Assembly (NCBI RefSeq): GCF_019052365.1
Contig: NZ_JAHQUY010000043.1
Location: 1-28,009 of the forward strand
Reading direction: 5' to 3'
Source of the DNA: Leyella stercorea
GTDB taxonomy: Bacteria > Bacteroidota > Bacteroidia > Bacteroidales > Bacteroidaceae
DNA length: 28,009 nucleotides
A program made the position numbers and the translations under genes. The notes below the pieces were generated by a model. That model searched no databases, was not told where the DNA came from, and saw only the letters and a program-made list of their open reading frames with translations. How positions within the stretch are numbered: the stretch's first letter is position 1; each line of letters opens with the position of its first letter. Below are positions 1 to 7,507 of the stretch, piece by piece.

Positions 1-98
1 TTGCTGTATATTTCAATCGCGGATTAAGGTGCAAGGCTATCGCTGAATAGTTACACTTTTTTACAAAAATGCTAAAATTTGTTGATTTCCGTCAAGCA

Positions 99-203
99 AT
101 TGTTGAGCAAATATGTCTTTTACGATAAAATGATACCTCAATATCAACTGTTTAGCAAAACGATATTTCTCTTAAAGAGAGAAACACCTTTTTGCTCAAC
201 AAT
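99..203. repeat. Long-range inverted repeat left of the integrase
   Basis: Two perfect 13-bp inverted arms, attgttgagcaaa at 99-111 and its complement at 191-203, are separated by 79 bp. A weaker pair lies around them: gctaaa near 71-76 and tttagc near 151-156, with gttga/tcaac elsewhere. The arms carry gcaaa/tttgc, a string that also occurs in core sites of CTnDOT-type integrases. The spot lies about 90 bp beyond the integrase stop codon, where an element end could be. I see no gene here; the 66-codon open frame at 79-279 has no protein-like character. An integrase or excisionase binding region is inference only. Confidence 0.45.
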
Positions 204-223
204 CCCCGACTTTTTTATTATAG

Positions 224-242
224 TTGCGGTATCACACCGCAA
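224..242. terminator. Stem-loop beyond the integrase 3' end
   Basis: A perfect 7-bp stem, ttgcggt at 224-230 and accgcaa at 236-242, has a 5-nt loop. On the minus strand, the direction of integrase transcription, it follows a second hairpin at 269-291 and is followed by an A+T-rich stretch, but not by a clean T-run. It could help terminate the integrase transcript. The stem also resembles the gtgcggtga palindromes found elsewhere in the window. Confidence 0.4.
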
Positions 243-268
243 TACAATAGTTATAAATATTGAAATAA

Positions 269-296
269 AGGTGCAGTGAGACGCTGCACCTCCTAA
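269..296 (-). repeat. Palindromic intergenic repeat, copy A (integrase 3' end)
   Basis: The 8-bp arms aggtgcag (269-276) and ctgcacct (284-291) enclose a 7-nt loop. Read on the minus strand it begins ttaggaggtgcag and so contains the integrase stop codon TAG. It matches copies B, C and D (consensus ataggaggtgcg...ctcaccgcac) but has the opposite orientation. Its stem has an A:T pair where copy C has G:C, so pairing is kept. It probably acts as the 3' hairpin of the integrase mRNA. Confidence 0.6.
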
Positions 297-1501
297 AGAG
301 AATTGATGATGAGATTGTTGGCGTTGTCAACGACAGAGGTGTCCAATGAGGAGAGGTATATCTGTGTGGTTTTCTCGGAGTCATGCCCCAATGCCTCGCT
401 GATAGTAGATACGGGCACGTTCTTGCTCTTGGCTATGCTTGCCCAGGAGTGGCGGGCTACGTAGGTGGTCAGGGGTACGGACAGGCCTATCATTTCTCCG
501 ATTTTCTTCAACTGCTTGGTGATACGGCTATAGGCATTCTTGTACTGTCTCCAGAATATGGCTCCCTCTCCTTTTGCTATAGGGAGCAGGTAGGGAGAAT
601 CATCTGTTTTGTACTTCGCCACTATCTCCTGCATGGCAGGTTCCCATTTGATGTGCAACTGTTGTGAGGTCTTCTGACGGCGGTAAATGAGCGTACTGCC
701 ATGCAGATTGCTTGGTGTAAGTTGTGCCATATCGATGAACGACATCCCACGGGTATAGAAACTGAACAGGAACATATCCCTTGCAAGCTCCAAACGGGGG
801 TTCAGACTCAAGTCCAGCTCTTTCAGTTGCTTGATGATTTCCAAGGGGAGTGCCCGCTTGACGGTCTTGTCGATGCCGGTATATACATGCTTGAACGGTG
901 AGGAAGAGATGACCAGTCCGTCATCTACGGCATGATTGTAGATGGTGCGCAGGTTGCGGATGTAGAAAGAGGTGGTGTTGCGGCACAGTCCGCTGTCTTT
1001 CAGCCACTGTTCATAGCCTTGTATCGTTGTCCCATCGACTTCCTCCAATGGCACATCGCCTCCTTTCAGGTAACGCTGGAGGCTGTTGAGGGTGGTTTTG
1101 TACCTTGCTACCATCCGCTTCTTGCCGATGCGTCTCAGTTTTTCGTTCAACTCCAGCGTATAGCCGATAATGCCATGTAATTCTTTTCCCTCATGGAAGT
1201 TGTCAACGACGGTGTCTGCTGTATATGACTGCCCTTCCTTGTCCAACCGTGCAATGACCAACAGCAGTTTCTTCCTGTCAGCATCCAATGTATCTTTCAA
1301 GGAAAGAAGATAGGCTTGACGTTGTGGAGTGACGGAAGTTGGCAAAATGATGTTTGAATGGTCCGCATCCCACTCTGAGGAATAGATTCTGTACTCTGTA
1401 TGGATCTGACGTGCCACACGATTGTGTATCACCTGATAATACAGGCGACCCTCTTTCTCTTGAACAGATGATGTTCTGAACTTTAATTTGATGGATGCCA
1501 T
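293..1501 (-). CDS. int: Tyrosine recombinase / ICE integrase
   Basis: This is a 402-residue site-specific recombinase of the phage-integrase family that would catalyse integration and excision of the element. Residues 1-100 form the arm-binding region typical of Bacteroidetes integrases. Residues about 105-200 are the SAM-like core-binding domain, and 215-400 the catalytic domain. Visible catalytic residues are R251 (YTRGMS), K277, R350 in VARHSW, H373 in LGHDSEKTT and the nucleophile Y382 in IYLSSL. The usual HxLR box reads YVAR, a common variant in Bacteroidetes integrases. Length is normal and the frame is intact. It is the outermost gene on the left and transcribed leftwards. The start at 1501 gives the standard MASIKLKFR N-terminus. 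Confidence 0.93.
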   Translation of the reverse strand: MASIKLKFRTSSVQEKEGRLYYQVIHNRVARQIHTEYRIYSSEWDADHSNIILPTSVTPQRQAYLLSLKDTLDADRKKLLLVIARLDKEGQSYTADTVVDNFHEGKELHGIIGYTLELNEKLRRIGKKRMVARYKTTLNSLQRYLKGGDVPLEEVDGTTIQGYEQWLKDSGLCRNTTSFYIRNLRTIYNHAVDDGLVISSSPFKHVYTGIDKTVKRALPLEIIKQLKELDLSLNPRLELARDMFLFSFYTRGMSFIDMAQLTPSNLHGSTLIYRRQKTSQQLHIKWEPAMQEIVAKYKTDDSPYLLPIAKGEGAIFWRQYKNAYSRITKQLKKIGEMIGLSVPLTTYVARHSWASIAKSKNVPVSTISEALGHDSEKTTQIYLSSLDTSVVDNANNLIINSL

Positions 1502-1572
1502 AATGCTCTGACTTTAACATTGAAATTGCAATTATTACCTTTATATATAATATAAGTGACAGACAAACAGGT

Positions 1573-1600
1573 ATAGGAGGGATGGTGCCTCACCGCTCGG
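1573..1600 (+). repeat. Palindromic intergenic repeat, copy D
   Basis: On the plus strand it reads ataggagggatggtgcctc followed by accgctcgg, a degraded relative of copies B and C. The lysozyme stop codon (1590-1592) lies inside it, so the last codons of that gene are repeat-derived. The stem is weaker than in copy C. Confidence 0.5.
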
Positions 1601-2087
1601 CATACAACAGCTGATATTCCACCCACCTCCGTTTCCTAATGGATGCCACTGCTTTTCCCCTCCATTTGCAATAGCTCAGATAGAGTGGCAGGATGTCCCT
1701 GTCGCCACGTTCCAATCGGGTGAGCAGGGACGCTTTCGGGTATCGTCCATTGCCTAACAACTTGGCTGGTCCAATCTGGTACGAGAGGGTGGCAAGCAGA
1801 TAAGCATCCCTGCCATAACGGGCATATAGGCGCAGGTGCCGGAGGAGGTCTGTCCGTAACAGCAAATCTGCACGCTGACGTGTCAGTGTTTTCGGGAAAC
1901 GCTCTCCCTTCTGTAGCTGGTGACCATAGCCCACATAGCCCGGTGTGGTCTTTGGGTCGTGCCAACCCTCGAAGTGTTTGGTAATGGCTACCATCCGTTC
2001 AAACAGTGCCCTGTCAATGGTTTGGCTTTGACAGGGCACGCTACAGATGGCCAACATGCTCAATAGTACGATGATGTATCTTCTCAT
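1590..2087 (-). CDS. Secreted GH24-like lysozyme (conjugation-associated muramidase)
   Basis: A 165-residue protein with a signal peptide at about residues 1-22 (hydrophobic stretch ending CQSQ). The mature part begins with the phage-lysozyme signature: E40-G in KHFEGWHD, followed by TTPGYVGYGHQ at 47-57, matching the E...T/G..GYGH active-site layout of GH24 enzymes. It would hydrolyse the glycan strands of peptidoglycan in the periplasm, opening the wall for the transfer channel. Such lysozymes commonly accompany Bacteroidetes tra operons. It lies 53 bp after mobC, with a palindromic repeat in the gap. Fold assignment is firm; the role in transfer is inferred from context. Confidence 0.85.
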   Translation of the reverse strand: MRRYIIVLLSMLAICSVPCQSQTIDRALFERMVAITKHFEGWHDPKTTPGYVGYGHQLQKGERFPKTLTRQRADLLLRTDLLRHLRLYARYGRDAYLLATLSYQIGPAKLLGNGRYPKASLLTRLERGDRDILPLYLSYCKWRGKAVASIRKRRWVEYQLLYAER

Positions 2088-2100
2088 TACATTATTTTAT

Positions 2101-2128
2101 ATAGGAGGTGCGATGTCTCACCGCACTC
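2101..2128 (+). repeat. Palindromic intergenic repeat, copy B
   Basis: It lies between mobC and the lysozyme gene. The plus strand reads ataggaggtgcgatgtctc then accgcactc. The stem is gtgcg/cgcac extended by tg/ca across one mismatch. The first 10 bases and the accgcac arm are identical to copy C at 10116-10143. On the transcribed strand it contains cacctcct, the same octamer as the usual 3' tail of bacterial 16S rRNA. Confidence 0.65.
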
Positions 2129-2140
2129 TAATCAATATCA

Positions 2141-4330
2141 CTACATCATAGTGCGGAACTGCTGAATCTCTTTAATCATGGCTTTCACGTCCTCCCCAAC
2201 CTGAACGAAGTTCTTGTAGAGGATGCGCTCTCGCTCTTCTTTCGACTTGAACTTATAGAACTTAGGGAGAGGGACATACTCCGATTCCTCCTTCTTTATT
2301 TCCGTCATATCGAAGTCGGTCTTGCAGTAGAACTTGGATGTCTTGAACTCCTCGCTCTCCTGGATGTTCATGCTTCCGTTCATCCCGGTCTTGGTGACTA
2401 CGAAGTCACGGGCGGTCTGTCCACATATCCAACCTGTGGGCATATCGGAGATTTTGCTTGCAGGCACCAGGCTGTCCATATTCTCATTGAGGTTGATGGA
2501 GGTCTTGTCACGGTCGATGGTCACGCCCTTTTTGAGTTGCACTACTTTACCGAAGATGTCACTCGACAGCCATTCGAGGGTTTCCTTGGCTCTTGCCGAA
2601 CCGCTCACCACATTGCCCACGGTGGTGATGATTTTCTGCATACCCACCTTGCCATAATCGGCTTCCAACTGCGGAAGTTCCTGAAAGCCAAGTGCCACGC
2701 TCACCTTGTTGCTTCGGGCTGTGCCTATCAGTCGGTCTATCTTGTGGAAATACAAGGTCGGCAACTCATCGACGATGATGCTGACAGGAACGTTCTTGCC
2801 CTGTCCTGTATTCACCCTCGTTACAAGGCGGTTGAGAATCAAGGCATTCAGTGCACCGATGATGCTCTCCATCTCGGGGTCGTTGGCAATGAGCAGATAA
2901 CTTGGATTCTTCGGGTCACTGACCTTCAGGTCGAAGTCATCGCCGTCCTTGTGGAATATCCAGTAAGATTCCTTGGTGGCGAGACGGGAGGTATAGACAC
3001 GTAGCGTGCCAATCATACCTTCCAACTGCTCCATGGCTTTGTTGGCAAAGGCAGTCTGGAACGGGCCAAGCAAGGGGGCTACCTCGTTGTCGGTCTGAAG
3101 TACCTCGAAGATGGTCTGATAACTCTCATTGAGGAACGATAGGATATGTGGCATGTCGCTGTACTTGCCCAACCAATAAGCGGGCTGCACCTCCGCGCCC
3201 GAATGGTCGAACACCCGTCCTGTGGGTATCAGCCTTTTCGTCTTTGGGTCTTCACGCCGCTCGGCAATCAGCATCTTTCCGTCCTTGTCGTAGGGCTCCT
3301 TGCCGTAGTTGCAGAAGAAATAGATGCAGGCGGCAAGGAAGTTGACGGCAGAGGTCTGGAAGAACTGGTCGCTGCCACCGCCGCCTTCCTTCTTGCCTTT
3401 TTGCAGGGATTCAAGCAGGGTCTCGGCGGTCTCGCTCGCTGCGGCAAGGTTGTTGATGTACTTCAACTGGATGGGGTTCACACGGCGCGAATACTCCACA
3501 TCCACAAAGTTGATGATGTTGAACTTCATGCCATGGGGCATCTTGCTGTCCTTGGCATTCTTGTTCTTCAAGTAATGATAGTAGAGTTTGGTGGCGAGAG
3601 TGGGAAACTTATAGTCGTACACCACCATGGCAAAGCCCTTCTCGCTGTGCTGCCTGATAAACGGCTCGATGATGGAGAAGGTCTTACCAGAACCAGGAGT
3701 ACCCACAACCCATGTGCCACGGAACGGATTGACGATGTTCACCCATCCCTTGCGGAACTTGCCCTTGTAATAATAGCGCATAGGGATGTTCACGCTGTAC
3801 TTGTTCTCCTGCAACTCCCTGCATTGCTCAAAGCTCTCATTCTCGAAGTTGAAGCGGTCTTTCAGCAGCCCTTCCTTCAGGAACTTAGAGATATTGTCGA
3901 GGGCGATATGCACCAATACGACACCGACGATGGAAGTGAGCATATAGAGCCAAGTGTTCAAACGGAGGGTATAGAAACAGGGCATTATCGAATGACCGAA
4001 CAGCCATACGGACTGCACAATCAGCAGCACTCCCGACAGCAGCGGATAGAGCACCTGCCTGCGAGCGTCAAACTCCAGATGCTTCTTGTTGCGCGTTCCC
4101 ACACAGGTGATACATATCAGCAGGAACGTAGCCACCTTGCTATACACGAGGTTGCCGTCATGGTAAATCATCCACCGCTTGATGCGAGTGTGGATATCCG
4201 TCACTACGCCGCCCAAGAAGTCCAACTGCTCCGGCTCCAGTGCGTAGGCGAAGAACTCCATCAGGATGGAGACATAAATCACCGCCCTGAATATCTTGTA
4301 AAAACCCTGTAACTCTTTGCTTTCTTCCAT
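2141..4330 (-). CDS. mobC: Type IV coupling protein MobC (VirD4/TraG superfamily, YWFCY type)
   Basis: A 729-residue membrane ATPase that would link the relaxosome to the transfer channel. The N-terminal 150 residues contain several hydrophobic segments (about 13-31, 66-78, 95-112, 127-142), as in the YWFCY domain of Bacteroidetes coupling proteins. Walker A is GTPGSGKT at 210-217 and Walker B is SIIVDE at 517-522, followed by the usual GFQELPQLE at about 548-556. Length and layout match MobC of CTnDOT-like elements. In CTnDOT mobC sits next to mobA and mobB, whereas here it closes the tra operon about 21 kb away from the relaxase gene. The start at 4330 lies 80 bp after the fimbrillin-like gene. 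Confidence 0.93.
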   Translation of the reverse strand: MEESKELQGFYKIFRAVIYVSILMEFFAYALEPEQLDFLGGVVTDIHTRIKRWMIYHDGNLVYSKVATFLLICITCVGTRNKKHLEFDARRQVLYPLLSGVLLIVQSVWLFGHSIMPCFYTLRLNTWLYMLTSIVGVVLVHIALDNISKFLKEGLLKDRFNFENESFEQCRELQENKYSVNIPMRYYYKGKFRKGWVNIVNPFRGTWVVGTPGSGKTFSIIEPFIRQHSEKGFAMVVYDYKFPTLATKLYYHYLKNKNAKDSKMPHGMKFNIINFVDVEYSRRVNPIQLKYINNLAAASETAETLLESLQKGKKEGGGGSDQFFQTSAVNFLAACIYFFCNYGKEPYDKDGKMLIAERREDPKTKRLIPTGRVFDHSGAEVQPAYWLGKYSDMPHILSFLNESYQTIFEVLQTDNEVAPLLGPFQTAFANKAMEQLEGMIGTLRVYTSRLATKESYWIFHKDGDDFDLKVSDPKNPSYLLIANDPEMESIIGALNALILNRLVTRVNTGQGKNVPVSIIVDELPTLYFHKIDRLIGTARSNKVSVALGFQELPQLEADYGKVGMQKIITTVGNVVSGSARAKETLEWLSSDIFGKVVQLKKGVTIDRDKTSINLNENMDSLVPASKISDMPTGWICGQTARDFVVTKTGMNGSMNIQESEEFKTSKFYCKTDFDMTEIKKEESEYVPLPKFYKFKSKEERERILYKNFVQVGEDVKAMIKEIQQFRTMM

Positions 4331-4371
4331 TTACTTTACGATGATGTTGGGTGATAATGAGAAAAGATGAA

Positions 4372-4400
4372 GGATGCCACGGTGGACACCCTCCAATCCT
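4372..4400 (-). repeat. Weak stem-loop between fimbrillin-like gene and mobC
   Basis: The gap holds ggtggacacc (4381-4390) flanked by ggatgcc and an outer ggat/atcc pair. On the minus strand it reads ggagggtgtccaccgtgg, which resembles the ggaggt...caccgc repeat family in position and first bases. It may be a diverged member, but similarity is low enough to be chance. Confidence 0.3.
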
Positions 4401-4410
4401 CTTATGAGTT

Positions 4411-5319
4411 TTATTCGTAGCCGTTGATGGTCTTCTCAGACTCTACTGTCCACGGAGAAATAGTTGCAGATATGACCTCCAAGGTGTTGCGTACAGGCTT
4501 CAATGAATAGCTGTAGGAATGACCCGCTTTCCACGTGTCGTTTGTGAGGAATACGAAGTTCTCCCCATTGCTGAGTTGCAATGTCATGTCTGGCATAACC
4601 TGTGCAGGAACATAAAGCGTATATTCCATGTGGTCACTTTGTGGGTCGCCGAAATAATAGGTCGTCACCGACTCGTCACTGCATTCTACCTTTCCGGTCT
4701 TGATGTTGAAAGTACCGCTGTCAAAATAACCGACGAACGTGAGTAGGCTTCCTGCAAAATCATTGGTGGTGAAACCGTATTCTGGTGAGGTATAGACCTT
4801 GATGATGACACGCACCATCTGATGGGTGAAGTTCAATGTAAGGCTCGGATTGGCGTATGATGCCGCTCCACTGGCAAACAGAAAATCATTGACCTTCTGC
4901 TCACTCTGTACAGCTGCCTCCGGCACTTGGAACTCTATGAGGTCGTTGGTAGGATTTGCCGTATAGGGATAGTAGGCATTGAAGGTGTGAGTGTCTGTGT
5001 CCGTGAAAAACACCTTGTTGGCTGACACAAACTGATTCGTGCCGCCGCTTCGGGTGAACTTCATATTGTTGATCATCCCTGTGGAAGAGATGCCAATCAT
5101 ATCATTGAGTTCCCACTGGTTGTCAACGGCTCGTGTGGAAACGGCAGGTTGCAGCATCTCCAGATTGGTGAATACCTGAAGCTGCTTGGTTGATGTGCTG
5201 TCGGTCACGACCACAGAACCTCCGCCACCGGGCAGGTAAATCTCATTGACGATGTCTTGGTCACAGGACGTGAGGAGCATGGCTCCAAGTCCCAACATTA
5301 GAAACAAATTCTTTTTCAT
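4411..5319 (-). CDS. Fimbrillin-family surface lipoprotein
   Basis: A 302-residue predicted lipoprotein: MKKNLFLMLGLGAMLLTSC gives a lipobox with the modified cysteine at C19. A glycine/valine linker (GGGGSVVV) follows, and the rest is rich in beta-strand and aromatic/threonine residues. Sequences such as HTFNAYYPYTA, LNFTHQMVRVIIKV and YTLYVPAQ, and the C-terminal WKAGHSYSYSL, are characteristic of Mfa/FimA-like fimbrillins (for example the F(T/N)HQM..V.. strand). It would sit on the outer membrane and could polymerise or act as an adhesin. It lies in the transfer operon between a second lipoprotein and mobC, which suggests a role in donor-recipient contact. That role is inference. The frame is intact. 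Confidence 0.8.
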   Translation of the reverse strand: MKKNLFLMLGLGAMLLTSCDQDIVNEIYLPGGGGSVVVTDSTSTKQLQVFTNLEMLQPAVSTRAVDNQWELNDMIGISSTGMINNMKFTRSGGTNQFVSANKVFFTDTDTHTFNAYYPYTANPTNDLIEFQVPEAAVQSEQKVNDFLFASGAASYANPSLTLNFTHQMVRVIIKVYTSPEYGFTTNDFAGSLLTFVGYFDSGTFNIKTGKVECSDESVTTYYFGDPQSDHMEYTLYVPAQVMPDMTLQLSNGENFVFLTNDTWKAGHSYSYSLKPVRNTLEVISATISPWTVESEKTINGYE

Positions 5320-5385
5320 GCTTTTTCTTTTTTAATTGTTGTACTTTGATGATGATACGGGTGATACTCGATGTCTGTATATGGG

Positions 5386-6051
5386 CTAATCCATAATCGT
5401 GATGATGGGTCTCGCCTTATGCGGCTGCCACTTGGGAGTCTCCTGTATGGCACCGCTTCCCAGTGAGTAAAGCCATGCCTTGGCGGTCGCTTGTCCTTCT
5501 ACCTCCGTTGAAGTCCAATACCAACAGTCATCATCCTCATCGGGGATAGGTGTGCCGCCGCATTTCAGGATGTATGGGTTGATGATGTCCTTGGCATGAT
5601 AGAGCAGACGCATCTGTGCCACACTGGGGATATAGGCACTTTGCCCGTAACGCCACATGTCGAAGACACGCTCAGCCAAAGGCGACTTCACATCGGTCGT
5701 GCCATAAAGGGCAAAAGTGTTCTTGTTGCCGTCGTAGGCGGTGAGGTCACAGGATGTGTCCTGTTCCACACCGATACTGTCAGCAAAGGCTTCGGGAGCG
5801 ATGTCCCACAGATAGACGGCATATCCGTTTCCCTCCATTTCTTCCCTCTGATTGACGTTGAACACCACTGCAATGGCTTGCTTGCACGATTGCTCGTAGG
5901 TTTCGTAGGGCATCACCTTGCCGTCAGTGGTCAAGATATGGGTGACCTTCATGGCTGTGTCGGGAAAGTCCTGATGCTCGTCACAGGCAGTCAGCAACAC
6001 CGTTGCCGCAACTGCCAAGATTGAAAACAGTTTCTTCATACGCATAGTCAT
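5386..6051 (-). CDS. Predicted lipoprotein translationally coupled to traO
   Basis: A 221-residue protein with lipobox LTAC (C23 from this start). M5 (MKKLFSILAV) is an equally good start with a more usual signal peptide. The C-terminal half carries YIPSVAQMRLLY, YWTSTE and WQPHKARPIITI, which resemble the FGE/DUF1566-like modules (PS..E...L / YWSST / .R.V) of Bacteroidetes surface proteins. The first 90 residues match nothing I recognise. The start codon overlaps the traO stop codon as ATGA (6048-6051), so it is probably co-translated with traO. It lies just before the fimbrillin-like gene, so the two may form one cell-surface unit. Function unknown. Confidence 0.72.
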   Translation of the reverse strand: MTMRMKKLFSILAVAATVLLTACDEHQDFPDTAMKVTHILTTDGKVMPYETYEQSCKQAIAVVFNVNQREEMEGNGYAVYLWDIAPEAFADSIGVEQDTSCDLTAYDGNKNTFALYGTTDVKSPLAERVFDMWRYGQSAYIPSVAQMRLLYHAKDIINPYILKCGGTPIPDEDDDCWYWTSTEVEGQATAKAWLYSLGSGAIQETPKWQPHKARPIITIMD

Positions 6052-6593
6052 TTTACAGGAAGTTTCACACCCAGGACAATACCCGTTCTGAACAGGTCTT
6101 CACCCTTGATCATCACATCGGTCTTCACCTGCCAGAAGAGCTTCCAGCCGTGTCTGAGTGTATAGTTTTGCTCATAGCCGAGGTGGATGCCACCCAAGAA
6201 CCTGTCAGTATCGCTACCTGCCGATGCTCCTATGCGCATGTTGCCATGGTGGTTGCGTCCTCTTGCCACACAGGGCTTATAGGCAAAGCCGAAACCATAA
6301 CTGCGGTAGTTGTTCCAAAAACTCTCAGGACAGACATGACCGCACGATGCGCACTCGTTCCACTTGATATATCCGTTTGCAAAATACTCCCACGCATTGT
6401 GGTACTTCGTCTCATACTCGTAGGACAGCGTCACGTCCAGTCCTCGCTCATACAGGCATCCGAACCCCAAGGATATGCGGTCGCTATTCTGCTGCGCCAT
6501 TGCCGGAGTCATGCTTGCCATAAAACAGATGACAACGAGTAAGGTATGCACAAGCCAATTCCTCACTCCTAATTCCTCATTCCTAATTCTCAT
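6048..6593 (-). CDS. traO: Conjugative transposon protein TraO
   Basis: A 181-residue protein matching the Bacteroidetes TraO family in size, position (after traN) and sequence: signal sequence ending PAMAQ at about residue 34, then alternating beta strands (RISLGFGCLYERGLDVTLSY, GGIHLGYEQNY, FRTGIVLGVKLPVK), as in a small outer-membrane barrel or channel component. The first residues (MRIRNEELGVRNW) are encoded by a tandem 14-bp repeat and precede the natural hydrophobic signal, so translation may really start further in. The TAA of traN and the ATG here share one base (TAATG). Exact biochemical role is not established for the family. Confidence 0.85.
   Translation of the reverse strand: MRIRNEELGVRNWLVHTLLVVICFMASMTPAMAQQNSDRISLGFGCLYERGLDVTLSYEYETKYHNAWEYFANGYIKWNECASCGHVCPESFWNNYRSYGFGFAYKPCVARGRNHHGNMRIGASAGSDTDRFLGGIHLGYEQNYTLRHGWKLFWQVKTDVMIKGEDLFRTGIVLGVKLPVK
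6555..6589 (-). repeat. Tandem 14-bp repeat at the traO start
   Basis: On the minus strand the units are gaattaggaatgag (6589-6576), gaattaggagtgag (6575-6562) and a partial gaattgg (6561-6555). The traO start codon lies just upstream and the units encode the first residues of that frame. Similar attagga/gtgagg strings are familiar in intergenic DNA of Bacteroidales, so this looks like a repeat that moved into a coding start. Confidence 0.6.
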
Positions 6594-7438
6594 TATTCCT
6601 CCTCCAACAGTATATGGTTAAACGAATCGGCAGACAGCACATCCTCATAGTCGATGCTGAGCGAGATGGTGCGTCCACTTATCTGTTTTTCCGACAGCTC
6701 GATGGTCAGCACCTTGTCGTTGGGGAAGGTCATCTTCTTCACCACAATCACGTTGCGATAGCCATACTTGAAGGTCTTCGCATCGTCCAACACAAGAGAT
6801 GGGGTCAGTTCCACTATCTGCGCATTGGTAGCCTTGCTCTGCTTCTTGTCCGATAGTTTGATGCGCATCTCGTCGATGTCGAAGCGGATGTTGGTCTTGT
6901 TCTCCACGGAGAAGTCGATGAAGAAATATTCGCCCACGCTGTAGATGTTGTTCAGGCGCATTACCATGCGGTGCATCTTCGTCGCCACGTTGCGGTATTT
7001 GGCAGACGATGACCATATCTGACGTGCATACTTGGTCATGTCGGCAGTGGACAGGCTTACAGCGGGATTGTTGTAGGCATTGCGCTCCGAGCATTCTATT
7101 TCCTTATCGGTTACTGCCTCCTGCATCCTCGTGGTATAGAGCAGTGCATACTGCGTGCGGTAGCGTTCCGTCACGATTGTCACTATCGCCAACACCTCAC
7201 CGTCGGCATACACGTTGTCCTTCGGCTTCAGGCGGATGGTGTTGTTGATGGGTTGGTCGCCCACCACCTTGTCTGTGGATATATCGACAAAGCGGATGGG
7301 TTCGGAGGCGGTGATGACGGTGGTCACTTGGTCGTTGACCGTCAGCTGCTCCATCTCCATGTAGGTGGTCTGCGCCTTGGCTGAAAGCACGCTCAGCGAA
7401 AGCAATGCACAGACATTCATTTTCTGAAAACAATTCAT
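6593..7438 (-). CDS. traN: Conjugative transposon protein TraN (DUF4138, VirB9-like)
   Basis: A 281-residue periplasmic protein with a signal peptide at about residues 1-23 (ending SAKAQ). The order of features fits TraN/DUF4138: PIRFVDISTDKVVGDQPINNTIRLKP near the N-terminus, VLAIVTIVTERYRTQYALLY next, and a C-terminal beta domain with YFFIDFSVENKTNIRFDIDEMRIKLSDKK. In Bacteroidetes transfer systems TraN pairs with TraM and fills the VirB9-like place in the outer-membrane core complex. It lies between traM and traO. The start at 7438 lies 69 bp after traM, and a conserved hairpin occupies the gap. Confidence 0.9.
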   Translation of the reverse strand: MNCFQKMNVCALLSLSVLSAKAQTTYMEMEQLTVNDQVTTVITASEPIRFVDISTDKVVGDQPINNTIRLKPKDNVYADGEVLAIVTIVTERYRTQYALLYTTRMQEAVTDKEIECSERNAYNNPAVSLSTADMTKYARQIWSSSAKYRNVATKMHRMVMRLNNIYSVGEYFFIDFSVENKTNIRFDIDEMRIKLSDKKQSKATNAQIVELTPSLVLDDAKTFKYGYRNVIVVKKMTFPNDKVLTIELSEKQISGRTISLSIDYEDVLSADSFNHILLEEE

Positions 7439-7470
7439 ATTAGTTGATTTTTTGATGTTTATACTCTATG

Positions 7471-7503
7471 AGCCACCGTTCCCGACAATTCCGTTGTCGG
7501 GCA
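7471..7503 (-). repeat. 33-nt conserved hairpin, copy 1 (traM-traN gap)
   Basis: An 8-bp perfect stem (cccgacaa/ttgtcggg) with a 5-nt loop is joined to an invariant 10-nt flank, agccaccgtt on the plus strand. A second copy of identical length lies at 16770-16802, with two base pairs of the stem changed in a compensating way. On the transcript the hairpin follows the traM stop codon by 4 nt. It may be a processing or stability element, or an intra-operon attenuator. No T-run follows. Confidence 0.72.
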
Positions 7504-7507
7504 GTGT

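Noticed and set aside
79..279. 66-codon open frame on the plus strand left of int
   Set aside because: It overlaps inverted repeats and a hairpin, has no domain or signal features, and lies in A+T-rich non-coding DNA.
269..291. Strong Shine-Dalgarno-like aggaggtg in the palindromic repeats
   Set aside because: In copies B, C and D it lies on the strand opposite the genes, and in copy A it follows a stop codon. No start codon is suitably placed, so it is not a ribosome-binding site.
1..292. tRNA gene as an ICE attachment site
   Set aside because: No cloverleaf, T-loop or anticodon arm pattern could be found on either strand.
3146..4312. 388-codon open frame antisense to mobC
   Set aside because: It lies wholly opposite a well-identified coupling protein gene. 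The translation is rich in His, Arg and Val/Leu, as expected of a mirror frame of a G+C-balanced gene.
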